Positions 27,242-36,390 are shown, counted from the stretch's first letter. The stretch: 64,000 nt of DNA from Azospirillum lipoferum (GCF_024170005.1 NZ_JALJXJ010000021.1:48102-112101); one strand, 5' to 3'. Program-made: numbers and translations. The notes: generated by a model not told the origin, from the sequence alone.

Positions 27242-28877
27242 GCGCTTCCCGCCGTGACTTGATCAGAAGTGGAGTTTGTTGGTTGTGCAGGTCGCGGAAG
27301 AGTAGACCAAGATATGTCTCCACTCTGTCGCGCCCGTGCTGGAGCGCGCTCCGGAAGCCCTTTTCAAGGGTCACGATCGCCGGCTTCGGGAATGTCTCCG
27401 ACTGGAGGCCGTCATTGCTCGGCAATGCGGTGAAAGGCCTCATCCTGTGCTGTAGACGGGGAGGGGAAAGCGTGACGCCACTCAGCAAAACGATCCGGCT
27501 GCGCCACGGGAACCCGCGTTCGCCGCAAAGCCAATCCTCGATGGAGCGGCCACCCTTCCGACTGATACCGGTGCCATGCCCGTACAGGGTCTTGCCGGCA
27601 AGATTGCCCGGCGATTTGCCATGGGGATGCAGCGGCGCATCTCCTTGCGGGTGGATGGCTTTGTTGCCGCATTCCGCGACGGCGAGCATCATGATCGTGG
27701 CCGGCACCATGCAGTTCCAGACCGAGTGCCGGCCCAATCCGAACCGACTCCACTCATGGGTCTCGCCGTCCTCCACCGAGACCAGCATTTCCAGGAAACG
27801 ATGCAGAATCCGCTGTTCCCTGCGCAGGGTTTGGCGCCACGATTCCCAGAGGCTCAGCAGGTCGGCGGCAAGCGACGGCTCGACCGCAATTTCGGGCGCA
27901 ATCCTTTGTCCACGGAGATATGCCTCGACTTCGCCATCCAGCCGATCCAGGCACCAATGGTCGAGCGAGATCTCGATCTGGTCGGCCAGCCGCGCGCCGG
28001 ATGTCGGGGCGCTTCCCGCAGGCGCCGGATTTGCTTTCACCTCGTCGAGGGAAAGGCTTTCGGAAAACCGGGGCCTTTCTCCACACTGTGCCGGCATCCA
28101 CTGTTCAAGACACTCCGTCAGCGCCACCCGCCATCCGCATTCGGCCGGCGTTTCGACAACCATCGCATCGGCCCGCATATGGCTGACGAGCCGCAGGATG
28201 ACCCGGGTCAGTCCAGGCTCGTCACTGGTGGAGAACCCCAGCCGAAGGCACCGTGGGGAAGCGAACGGTTCCCACAACTCGGCGGCGTTCTGCGCCGACG
28301 GCAAGCCGCTCCACACGACACCGCTCGGGCCGGCGGACCGGATCTCCAGCAGATTGGCGACCGGTTCGGCGGCGGGCGCCGAATGGACGGCCGCCTGGCG
28401 CCCGCTCTCCGGGAGCGGAGGCAGTTTCACGCCCAAGACCCGCTCGGCGACGGCGACGATCTGCGCAATCGGCTCCTCTTCGTCCGGCTCACTTTTAAAG
28501 ACGATGGGAGATAATCCTCCGGAAAATGACAGAGACTCGATAGTTCCTCCAGGCAACTGGACAAGCACCATCTTGGCATTGCCCCGTCGCACCAATCTTC
28601 TGGCCAAACTCCGTTCGTCCTTCTGCATCTTTCCAACATCATTCGGGCCGAAGCAGTCAACAAAAACACGGCAATGCACCCGAAGAACTTCTTCGATTTG
28701 ATCTTCCACGCTATCTTCGTGGCGAATATTATCGATGTCCTGCCATACCGGCACTCCACGCGCCCGAAGTGCGTCTTTGATCCCGGTCACGAAGCTTCGG
28801 TCAAGGCTGTTGTGCGCAAGGAACACGATGCCGGTGGCAGGGGCGTCCGCCCGTGCGGCCGCTGTATTGGAAACCAT
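27228..28877 (-). CDS. TIR-domain effector protein of the three-gene operon
   Basis: The 549-residue protein begins with a TIR domain at about residues 17-150. Strand A is GIVFLAHNSLDRSFVTGIKD, followed by ALRARGVPVWQDIDNIRHED, then RVFVDCFGPNDVGKMQKDER, where the E of KDER sits at the usual catalytic glutamate position. Bacterial TIR domains often cleave NAD+ to cause abortive infection. The C-terminal 350 residues are not recognised; one conserved-looking stretch is YGHGTGISRKGGRSIEDWLC. The start at 28877 is the first ATG just before the TIR fold but lacks a good ribosome-binding site; an in-frame start at 29087 exists. It leads an operon with the middle component and ATPase. Confidence 0.82.
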   Translation of the reverse strand: MVSNTAAARADAPATGIVFLAHNSLDRSFVTGIKDALRARGVPVWQDIDNIRHEDSVEDQIEEVLRVHCRVFVDCFGPNDVGKMQKDERSLARRLVRRGNAKMVLVQLPGGTIESLSFSGGLSPIVFKSEPDEEEPIAQIVAVAERVLGVKLPPLPESGRQAAVHSAPAAEPVANLLEIRSAGPSGVVWSGLPSAQNAAELWEPFASPRCLRLGFSTSDEPGLTRVILRLVSHMRADAMVVETPAECGWRVALTECLEQWMPAQCGERPRFSESLSLDEVKANPAPAGSAPTSGARLADQIEISLDHWCLDRLDGEVEAYLRGQRIAPEIAVEPSLAADLLSLWESWRQTLRREQRILHRFLEMLVSVEDGETHEWSRFGLGRHSVWNCMVPATIMMLAVAECGNKAIHPQGDAPLHPHGKSPGNLAGKTLYGHGTGISRKGGRSIEDWLCGERGFPWRSRIVLLSGVTLSPPRLQHRMRPFTALPSNDGLQSETFPKPAIVTLEKGFRSALQHGRDRVETYLGLLFRDLHNQQTPLLIKSRREALGHE

Positions 28878-29303
28878 GAGAGGAGTGCCTTGCGTCCGGG
28901 CTTTCAACTTACAGATGGGCCGGACTATCGCACGACAGTGGAAAGGCAGGCAACTCTTCGCGCTGTCGTGGTTGCGTTGGAATTCGCCGCAGCTTCGCGT
29001 CACCGATTGCGGTGAAAGCGCAATCGACCTGATGCCTTGCCGGATTGCACCTGCTGCATCGGCCGTGGTTGCCCCGGGTCTGGACATCCTGGGAAACGAG
29101 CAGGCTTCGAAGCGCTTCCCGGCATGCAGATTTCCTCTGGGCCCGCAGCTTCGACCATGTCGCGAACGAACCCGGCCGGTTGTCTCACATACACGCGGCG
29201 CTTGCGACGTGCTTCATGGCCGCTGCCGAATTGCGCTAGGTTGTAACGTCATCTGGAGGCGGCACGCCGCCTTCCAGGGACTTCCTCCGACCAAAAGTGC
29301 AGG
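28878..29303. other. divergent promoter region between TIR operon and patatin gene
   Basis: This is 426 bp between two outward-facing genes, with no supported gene. Short frames on either strand lack coding character. Both transcripts should start here, so any shared operator would link the two modules. I could not assign a promoter or operator. Confidence 0.4.
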
Positions 29304-32174
29304 ATGATGACCGGCAAGACTTGGGGAACGTACTTGGAACGTCCAATAAGCGTCCCGGGCGGGCCGCTCCTCTTCGATGCCGCCTTCCTCGCCCATTGGG
29401 GACACTGCGACTGGAATCCGGACGTTCCGGATCGGAATGCAGCAAGGGACCTCCATACCGAACTCAACTCCCGGATCACCGTTCAGCCGCTCCGCTACAG
29501 CGACGGCGACGCCGCCACCGCGCTCAAGAGCGTGTACGACCTGTTCGCCATCACCCGCAGCATCGTTGCGAAACACCCAGGGTGCCAGCATTTCGAAGAA
29601 ACGGCCATGCATGTGCTGAACCGGCATGTGCGGCCCTTCACCGCCCGATGGCACAGGCGCAACCTGGCCGGCGCACTGAACGCGATGGACAACACCGACG
29701 AGTTCCGGGCCGACCTCGACGCTCTGCGACCTGTATTGATCGCCTTCGATCGCCTGCTCCTGGAGATGCGCACCGGGGTGCAGCCGGCCCAGCCGCAAGT
29801 CCGGCAGCCCCACCCCTTCGTGGATGAGATGAAGAAGCCGCTCCGCTGGGGCATCCGCGAGGCAGGATCGCCGAACGGCGGAGTATCGGCCGAGGAGATC
29901 AACAAGGCCGAGAAAGCCTTCATCCAGAGGCGCCGGCTCGTGAACGATCCCGCCGATCCGCCGGAACGGCAGCACGCGGCCGGCATCGCCCTGTCCGGAG
30001 GAGGAATCCGGTCGGCGACCTTCTCGCTGGGTGTCCTGACCGTTCTGGCCAAGCGCGACGTGCTGAGATATGTCGACTACCTGTCCACGGTGTCGGGCGG
30101 CGGGTACCTCGGTGCGTTCCTCGCCGCCTTCCTGTCCACGACATCCGAGCCGGGCATCGGCCTGAAAAAGGGGGACGCCCCCCTCGGATGCACGGGGAGG
30201 GAGTCCGACGCCATCCGGCACATCCGCCACCATTGCCGGTACCTTCTGACAGGTTCGGTGTGGGGGCGTCTCCAGATCGCCTTCGCACAGTTGCACGGGC
30301 TCACGCTCAACGCTCTGGCCATTGCCTGTATGCTGCTGCTGCTGGCGTCGGGCGAGCGCGCCGTCGGAGCAATACGGGACTCCGTTTCGGCAGCGGCTTC
30401 GGACTTCGCGTCACCGGTTTGGCTGGTGATCCTACCGCTGGCGGCACTGCTGTACCGGCGTTGGCGAATGCGCGAGCGGACGCTTCCAGACCGATGGGGA
30501 ATGCCCGAGTTCATGCTGCTGGCGGTCTTCAGCGCTGCGCTGCTGGTCGGCGGCAACGTCGCCACCGGCGCCGCGGGCATGCTCCTGCTTGGGGCCGTAA
30601 CCCTGCCGCTGCTGTTCGCCATGCAACCGGATTTGCGCCCATGGGCGGATCGCACGCTCGCTTTGCTGGCCCTTCCATTCGTCGTGCTGGGCACCGGCAC
30701 GCTGCTGGCGGCCCTGCACCCCTGGTACGAGACGATCAAGAGCACTTCCGATGCGGCCCTTGTGCTGGCAGGCGTGATCACGGTTGCCGGACCGGCGTTC
30801 CTCGTCGCGTCCGGCCGGGCGCCGCGCCCTCTCCGTCGGGCGCTTGCGGTGCTGGCGACCCTGACCGCGCCGATGGCTCTGCTGATCGGCGAGCTGGCCA
30901 TCTATGACTGGCTCGCCGGTCTCCCGCTGTTCGAGAACGTCCGCCAGTGGTGCCTGGTGCTTGCCATGGTCATCGTCATGGTGCCTGTTGGAATAGTGAC
31001 CGCCCTCCTCTTCGGGGTGGTGAACGTGAACTTTACGTCGTTGCACCGGCATTACCGTGACAAGCTCGCCGGCACCTTCCTGGTCCGTCACTCCGCCGGG
31101 CCCGGACCTAGGGCGGCGTGCGAACCGGCAGGACGGGTACGGCTGTCTCCCCTCTACGATAATCTCACCGGTCCCTATCCGCTTTTCAACGGGGCGCTGA
31201 ATGTGCCGGGCTCGCGCGTCCCGGGGATGCAGGGGCGGCACACCGATCTTTTCCTGTTCAGTCCCGCATACTGCGGCAGCCAACTCACCGGCTACAAGCC
31301 TACCGAAAAATGGGAGGATGCGGACGACGATCTGGACCTCGCGACGGTGATGGCGATCTCGGGAGCGGCAGTGTCCCCCCAAATGGGACTGGCGACCTCG
31401 GCGTACCTGCGTTTCTGGCTGGCGTTGCTCAACATCCGCCTCGGCTATTGGGTCAACTCTCCCTTCAGGAAACGGCACGCCGACAAGTCCAAACCAAACT
31501 TGAAGCACCTGTTCCAGGAAATGCTGGGGTCCATGGACGAGACGGGGAGCCACCTCTATGTATCGGACGGCGGACACATCGAAAATCTCGGCGTCTACGA
31601 ACTTCTGCGCCGCCGCTGCAAATACATCATCGCTGTCGATGGGGAGCAGGATGTCGGCATGACGTTCCATGCGCTGGCGAATCTCCAGCGGATGAGCAAA
31701 TCCGACCTGGGCATCGACATCCAGATCGACGTCGATGATCTGCGCCTGGACGCCGAGGGCTTCAGCCGCTCGCACTTTGCGTTCTGCCGGATCCTCTACT
31801 CGGATTCGCCGCGAGAGGTTGGATACCTGCTGTACGTCAAACTGTCGCTCACCGGAAACGAGGGGGAGTTCATCCGACGCTACAAGATGGACGAGCCCGC
31901 GTTTCCCCATCATTCGACCGCGGACCAGTTCTTCACCGAATCCCAGTTCGAGGCGTACCGCGCCCTTGGCGAGCACATCGGTGAAAAGCTGTTCTCCGTT
32001 GCGATCCTTGGGACCGAGCAACTGGGCGGGTGCGATGAGCTTGAGGAATGGTTCCTCCGCGTTGGATCGAGCCTGCTCGAACCGGTTCGGGTGACGACCG
32101 CGCCGATGCCGCTGCGACCTTCGCCCACCCAGGCTGCGGCGGCCGGACAACCGCCCGAGGCGGATTCCGCCTGA
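29304..32174 (+). CDS. transmembrane patatin-like phospholipase
   Basis: The 956-residue protein has an alpha-helical N-terminus (residues 1-215). The patatin oxyanion loop AGIALSGGGIRSATFSLGVL lies near residue 230, the nucleophile elbow YLSTVSGGGYLGAFLAAF near 260, and the catalytic aspartate in YVSDGGHIENLGVYELL near 754. Between the elbow and the aspartate is an insertion of about 250 residues with roughly eight hydrophobic spans (about residues 330-575), so the active site is probably held at the membrane. Family members hydrolyse phospholipid acyl esters. It is divergent from the TIR/ATPase operon and convergent with the SLOG/TIR operon, which suggests a membrane-damaging conflict role; that is inference. 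Confidence 0.88.
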   Translation: MMTGKTWGTYLERPISVPGGPLLFDAAFLAHWGHCDWNPDVPDRNAARDLHTELNSRITVQPLRYSDGDAATALKSVYDLFAITRSIVAKHPGCQHFEETAMHVLNRHVRPFTARWHRRNLAGALNAMDNTDEFRADLDALRPVLIAFDRLLLEMRTGVQPAQPQVRQPHPFVDEMKKPLRWGIREAGSPNGGVSAEEINKAEKAFIQRRRLVNDPADPPERQHAAGIALSGGGIRSATFSLGVLTVLAKRDVLRYVDYLSTVSGGGYLGAFLAAFLSTTSEPGIGLKKGDAPLGCTGRESDAIRHIRHHCRYLLTGSVWGRLQIAFAQLHGLTLNALAIACMLLLLASGERAVGAIRDSVSAAASDFASPVWLVILPLAALLYRRWRMRERTLPDRWGMPEFMLLAVFSAALLVGGNVATGAAGMLLLGAVTLPLLFAMQPDLRPWADRTLALLALPFVVLGTGTLLAALHPWYETIKSTSDAALVLAGVITVAGPAFLVASGRAPRPLRRALAVLATLTAPMALLIGELAIYDWLAGLPLFENVRQWCLVLAMVIVMVPVGIVTALLFGVVNVNFTSLHRHYRDKLAGTFLVRHSAGPGPRAACEPAGRVRLSPLYDNLTGPYPLFNGALNVPGSRVPGMQGRHTDLFLFSPAYCGSQLTGYKPTEKWEDADDDLDLATVMAISGAAVSPQMGLATSAYLRFWLALLNIRLGYWVNSPFRKRHADKSKPNLKHLFQEMLGSMDETGSHLYVSDGGHIENLGVYELLRRRCKYIIAVDGEQDVGMTFHALANLQRMSKSDLGIDIQIDVDDLRLDAEGFSRSHFAFCRILYSDSPREVGYLLYVKLSLTGNEGEFIRRYKMDEPAFPHHSTADQFFTESQFEAYRALGEHIGEKLFSVAILGTEQLGGCDELEEWFLRVGSSLLEPVRVTTAPMPLRPSPTQAAAAGQPPEADSA

Positions 32175-32395
32175 CCAACCGACCAGATGAGGTCCCCGGT
32201 CTGCCATGGCGAATCCACCATGGATCCTGCGATGGAGGGTATCGATCCGGCAAGGAGATCTGCGGCCCGTTTGAGGCGAAGGAGCGATAGCCGGCTCCGT
32301 CGGAAAGGGTCGACAGGGGTCTCGAACGCAGGTCCTGACTCACTCCATTTGTTGAAGCCGCTCCTTCAGAGCACGATGCCCACATGGAGCGCCGG
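32175..32395. other. convergent intergenic region
   Basis: This 221-bp stretch lies between the patatin stop and the SLOG gene stop. A CCATGG...CCATGG inverted repeat (about 32203-32222) is the only structure noticed, and no coding sequence is supported. Confidence 0.35.
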
Positions 32396-33214
32396 TCAGC
32401 CGCCTTTCGGTGCAACGAAACGGCGGCGGAGTCCGCGCAGCACCAGGGCGACGATCTCGTCGGTGTTCCGGCTTTTGGCCAGTTGCCGGAGTTCGGACCC
32501 GTCAAGACCGGTGTGCAGGTCGCCTTCCGTCAAATTCGAGAAGAGCCCGGTCGCCGGCGATTGGCGGGGTCGCTGCGTGCGGAGGTCAAGCAGCCCGAGA
32601 TCCTCGCAAAGGGCGCCGGCGGCCCCGCCGAAGCCGCCGACGAGGTACACGGCGCTTCCCGCGTTCATAGCCTCCAATGCCTCCTCGACGACGCCGGGCA
32701 TCCGGCCTTTGTAGCCGTCCATCTTGCCACCGATCAAAATCGCAGCGTCGGCCCGACCCGCGACCGCCCGCCGCATGGCAGTCAGGCCCGCCTCCCAGTC
32801 CTCTTCAGTAGGAAGCATGGGCGTCAATTCGGCCGCGCGTCGGGCGGGCGGCATGGGCACGCCTTGCAGGTCGAGAAACTCCATCGCCGCGGCGGGCGCC
32901 ACCGCCTTCGCCGCGGCCTCCAGCTCGCTCCAGTTCGCGGTGATGTGAACGGGCCAGGGCTGTGGGTTGATCAGCACCGGTTTGCTGACATCGTGGGCAT
33001 GCCGGTAGGCGAGTTGGAACAGCTGTTCCGTGAAACCGCCTTTGCGCAAGTCGCCGCCATACAGCAGGATGGCCCCCTCGGCGATCAGATGGCGGGCCAG
33101 CTCGACGAGGGTATCGCGCAGGTGGGCCTCGCCAAGACCGAGCCGCTTCAGGTCGGGACTGTTGGATACCGACAGGCTGATGGTGCGGCCATCAAGGAAG
33201 CGATCGACTCTCAT
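32396..33214 (-). CDS. stand-alone SLOG-domain protein partnered with a TIR protein
   Basis: The 272-residue protein shows the SLOG (SMF/DprA-LOG) nucleotide-sensor pattern: ISLSVSNSPDLKRLGLGEAH, then LIAEGAILLYGGDLRKGGFT at residues 43-62, where the GGDLRxGG loop is the expected ligand-binding loop. A late strand RADAAILIGGKMDGYKGRMP fits the second phosphate-binding loop, followed by GSAVYLVGGFGGAAGALCED. SLOG domains bind nucleotide second messengers such as the NAD-derived signals made by TIR proteins in Thoeris. The start has GGAG 7 bases upstream and lies 11 bp after the TIR gene stop, so the two are co-transcribed. Confidence 0.85.
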   Translation of the reverse strand: MRVDRFLDGRTISLSVSNSPDLKRLGLGEAHLRDTLVELARHLIAEGAILLYGGDLRKGGFTEQLFQLAYRHAHDVSKPVLINPQPWPVHITANWSELEAAAKAVAPAAAMEFLDLQGVPMPPARRAAELTPMLPTEEDWEAGLTAMRRAVAGRADAAILIGGKMDGYKGRMPGVVEEALEAMNAGSAVYLVGGFGGAAGALCEDLGLLDLRTQRPRQSPATGLFSNLTEGDLHTGLDGSELRQLAKSRNTDEIVALVLRGLRRRFVAPKGG

Positions 33215-33225
33215 GACACTCTCCG

Positions 33226-34395
33226 TCAGGCTCGAGCAAGCCACTGGGTGAATGACAGCAGTGTCACCCGCGGCGCCACCTCATTGAACAGCCGGGCTTC
33301 CTCTTCGGCCATTGGGGGATCGGGATAGACCACCAGCCCGCTGCCGCGCCGCACGGCAGTCAGCGCCATCAGTTCCGGCGTGCGCGGCACGAACGTGACC
33401 CTGCCACGCTTGGCCGCCGCGCGGGCCAGCACGCACCGGCATTGCCATAGGTAGTCTTTCAGCACCTCACGGATCAGCCGACCGACGACCAGCGGAATGC
33501 GATCCGTGCGTCCGGGTTCGAGACGCACCACCGGGACATTGCCAAGATAGGGGAAGGAGCGCTCCTCGCGGTCGGTGACGGCATGGGCGACCACCATCGG
33601 CACGCCGGTGCGCTTGGCCTCGATCACCTCGCGCCGGCACCACTCGCGGCTGGAGTAGCTGTCGGTGAGGATCGCAAGGAAGGCGCTGCGGCGGACATTG
33701 TGCATCAGCACCTCGTCGAACGGCATGCCGGCCGGAATGTCATGCACGTCGAAGAAGCTGCCATAGCCGGAGCCGTGGTGCAGGTGGTTGCGGATCGCCG
33801 TGGCCAGGGTCTCCCCCGTCTTGTCCGCGTCGTGCTTGGAGTGGCTGAGGAAGAGCTGGACGTTGCTGAGATATTCGGTGAAGGCGTCACGGCAGGCGCG
33901 GTTGCGGGCGGTGCGCTGGCTGATCCAGGCCCGCAACATCCGGCAGCACTGATAGTCGAGGTCGGTGAGCATGCGCTGCATTTTGTCCTCGTCGCCACCC
34001 TCCCATTGGTCCCAGCGCAGAAAGTTGAAGCGCCCGACCTTGGCAGACATCGACAGCGCACGCTTGTCAAGGCAGACCAGAAAGGGCCGGGTGCGCAGGT
34101 CGGGCGTGTCACAGGCTGCCACCACGCCCTCGACCCACGCCACCCAGGCGGGATCGCCGGCCAGCGCCGCATCGGCCAGCACGACGACCGCGGTTATTTC
34201 GCTGGCGTCGAAGTCCGGCGGCACGGTGCCGGGGCCCCGTTGTTCGACCGGCACACCCAATCGCTCTCCAAGCGCGCGGTCGGGATCACCGGTGAAATGC
34301 GCCATCAGCCGGTTCTCCATGTCCTGTCCGGCGGTGAAATCCGGATGACGGACGAGGGTGATGGCGAGCAGCGGGCGCGTGACGGGCAGGGTCAT
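33226..34395 (-). CDS. TIR-domain protein partnered with SLOG
   Basis: The 389-residue protein has an N-terminal half with an alpha/beta pattern (residues 1-170; FDASEITAVVVLADAALAGD, then RTRPFLVCLDKRALSMSAKV) that I cannot name. A canonical TIR domain follows at about 178-310: NVQLFLSHSKHDADKTGETL, SGYGSFFDVHDIPAGMPFDE, then ILTDSYSSREWCRREVIEAK. The glutamate in WCRRE occupies the NADase catalytic position. It is first in a two-gene operon with the SLOG protein. By analogy with Thoeris, the TIR could make a nucleotide signal read by SLOG, or the SLOG could gate TIR activity. The start at 34395 begins just before strand one; an upstream ATG at 34458 is also in frame. Confidence 0.85.
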   Translation of the reverse strand: MTLPVTRPLLAITLVRHPDFTAGQDMENRLMAHFTGDPDRALGERLGVPVEQRGPGTVPPDFDASEITAVVVLADAALAGDPAWVAWVEGVVAACDTPDLRTRPFLVCLDKRALSMSAKVGRFNFLRWDQWEGGDEDKMQRMLTDLDYQCCRMLRAWISQRTARNRACRDAFTEYLSNVQLFLSHSKHDADKTGETLATAIRNHLHHGSGYGSFFDVHDIPAGMPFDEVLMHNVRRSAFLAILTDSYSSREWCRREVIEAKRTGVPMVVAHAVTDREERSFPYLGNVPVVRLEPGRTDRIPLVVGRLIREVLKDYLWQCRCVLARAAAKRGRVTFVPRTPELMALTAVRRGSGLVVYPDPPMAEEEARLFNEVAPRVTLLSFTQWLARA

Positions 34396-34614
34396 GGCGG
34401 GTCCGTGGAAGGTGCGAAATCGAAGATATGGACGTTGCCGTCCGATCATATTCCACACCGACGATAGATCAACGCGCTGAACTGCGCCGGGGTGGCCAGG
34501 GAGACAGGGCGGACTCGCCGTTGGCGATGAAGCGCCCCGACGCGATTTCCCGGCTCTGCGCCTTGTCGAGCCAGGGTTCCTATCTCAAGCCGATTGACAC
34601 TGTAAGCCAGATCA

Positions 34615-36390
34615 TTAAAAGATTGGCGTGATTGCTATGAAATTATTGTTATACTCCATAGTAGAATCAATATAATTATTCGATATGGCGGTAGCGTTCG
34701 TTAGCTGAGCGCATTTTCTTCCCTCGACCCTCCCATTGTTTACATAATGGGATATTAGAGATATTGCATCGGTGCCGTAACTTGAAAATATATCTTGATA
34801 ATTAGCAGAGTAGGCAATCGGGTCAAATCCGTTTGCTTTGCGATTCTCTTTCTTCCCATTTAATATATAATGACTTATTAGAGATATTGCATCTACACCA
34901 AATGCTTTGAAGAGATCCGGGTTCATGGCTGCATAGGAAAATACATCGAAGCCTGTGCCTGAGCGATTTTCACTTCTTCCCGCGTTGATGTAATGCTTTG
35001 TAAGGAGATCGATGTTCGTGCCGAAAGCTGCAAAAAGATCGGCGTTTCCAGCCGCATAAGCCAAAGGATCAAAGCCTGAAGCAGAGCGTCCTTCGTTTCT
35101 CCCATATTGTATGTAATGAGCAGTCAGAGCCTGGGTGTTGAGGCCATAAGCGGCATAAAGATCCTTGTTCAAAGCCGCATAGGCATAAGGAGAGAATCCT
35201 GTCGCCGACCTTCCCTCATTGCGCCCGTTTTTCTGATAATGATCGATCAGTGCTGACGTATTGAGCCCAAAAGACTGGAACAAATCGGCATTGTTCGCCG
35301 CATAAGCATAGATGGAAAAATAGTTGTCTTCCCCCGGGATTGCCTGGGTTACCGTTATTGATACCGTGGCTTCGGCAAAATTTCCTTGGCTGTCTTTGAT
35401 CTGATAGCGAAGAGTGTCTGCTCCGGAATATCCGGCGGCAGCGGTATAGGAGATATAGCCGTCACTGGTGATCGCCGCCGTGCCGTGCGACGACGGCAAG
35501 ACAATGTCGGAAAGGGTGATGGTGTCGCCATCGGGATCGCCGTCATTCGACAGGACATTGATCCTTGTTGTCGAGCCTGCAACCACACTTGCGGCGTCAT
35601 TTCCCGCGTTCGGACGGCTGTTTACAACGGGTGACGTTACCTTGACCGACACGGTGCCGACACCTGCCGCACCGTAGATATCTTTGATTTGATAGGAGAA
35701 GCTGTCGTTTCCGATAAATCCCTTGCTTGGCGTATAAGTGAACTTGCTGTTCGCCATCGTCACCGATCCATGGGATGGTTGGGAGACGATGGAGTTGAGG
35801 GAGATTGGGTTGCCGTCCTCATCGCTATCGTTTTTCAACGGATCGATCGTGATCGATGCATCGGTTACCGTCGTTACCGAATCGTTGTTCGCAACCGGAG
35901 CCCCATTGATATAAATAATGGCTGATCCGACAGGTCGAATAACCACCTTTCTCTGAGAGTCCAGAAGAAATGACGTGTCTTTGGCTACAACCTTGATGAA
36001 TTCCGATCTTTCATTGTGGTCTTCGTCTGCGATTGCATTTATCTTATATTCGGCACTTTTCTCGAATGTTACCGGAATGGACAGGTTTGCAAGATCGGGT
36101 AACGTGAAGTCATTCGTGGACGCCGTGCCTGTCGAGACGCTCAATTCCACGTTATAGGAAATGTGCTCCGCACTAGGATCATATGAGGAGGAGTAATCTC
36201 CAGAGTATCCGGAAAGAGCATAAGTCGTAATCAGTTGAAATGCGACCGCGCTGTCTCCCTCATTGATGCGATCGACCAATGCCACAACTTGCACGTCAAA
36301 GTAGTGGACCATAACCAATGGAGAATCGAGGTATTGCGGCCCGGGAACGGAGGGCGCGACAGGCGCGGATGCCGTCATCGGGGTCACCAT
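34615..36390 (-). CDS. Calx-beta/cadherin-like repeat protein coupled to TpsA
   Basis: The 591-residue protein contains, in order, a Calx-beta-like region (VALVDRINEGDSAVAFQLIT), two bacterial tandem Ig/cadherin-like repeats (NDSDEDGNPISLNSIVSQPS and NDGDPDGDTITLSDIVLPSS, each ending in a D-SFSYQIKD type strand), and five copies of a roughly 46-residue motif such as FDPLAYAAGNADLFAAFGTN with HYINAGRSENRSGTG. The five repeats are near-identical in layout (AYAA.N.DLF.AFG...L..HY...GR.EGR). There is no signal peptide. Its ATG overlaps the TpsA stop by 7 bp, so it is translationally coupled, or it may be a frameshift-separated C-terminal part of the same exoprotein. It is less GC-rich than neighbours. 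Confidence 0.75.
   Translation of the reverse strand: MVTPMTASAPVAPSVPGPQYLDSPLVMVHYFDVQVVALVDRINEGDSAVAFQLITTYALSGYSGDYSSSYDPSAEHISYNVELSVSTGTASTNDFTLPDLANLSIPVTFEKSAEYKINAIADEDHNERSEFIKVVAKDTSFLLDSQRKVVIRPVGSAIIYINGAPVANNDSVTTVTDASITIDPLKNDSDEDGNPISLNSIVSQPSHGSVTMANSKFTYTPSKGFIGNDSFSYQIKDIYGAAGVGTVSVKVTSPVVNSRPNAGNDAASVVAGSTTRINVLSNDGDPDGDTITLSDIVLPSSHGTAAITSDGYISYTAAAGYSGADTLRYQIKDSQGNFAEATVSITVTQAIPGEDNYFSIYAYAANNADLFQSFGLNTSALIDHYQKNGRNEGRSATGFSPYAYAALNKDLYAAYGLNTQALTAHYIQYGRNEGRSASGFDPLAYAAGNADLFAAFGTNIDLLTKHYINAGRSENRSGTGFDVFSYAAMNPDLFKAFGVDAISLISHYILNGKKENRKANGFDPIAYSANYQDIFSSYGTDAISLISHYVNNGRVEGRKCAQLTNATAISNNYIDSTMEYNNNFIAITPIF

Noticed and set aside
30432..32207. 591-codon minus-strand ORF opposite the patatin gene
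   Set aside because: Histidine/arginine-rich shadow translation; the plus-strand patatin motifs are clear.
34428..34631. 67-codon plus-strand ORF between the TIR/SLOG operon and the repeat protein
   Set aside because: No ribosome-binding site or recognisable family; it lies in the promoter region of the TIR gene.
34980..35320. Periodic repeats considered as a CRISPR array
   Set aside because: The periodicity (~140 bp) is coding and corresponds to protein repeats of about 46 residues.
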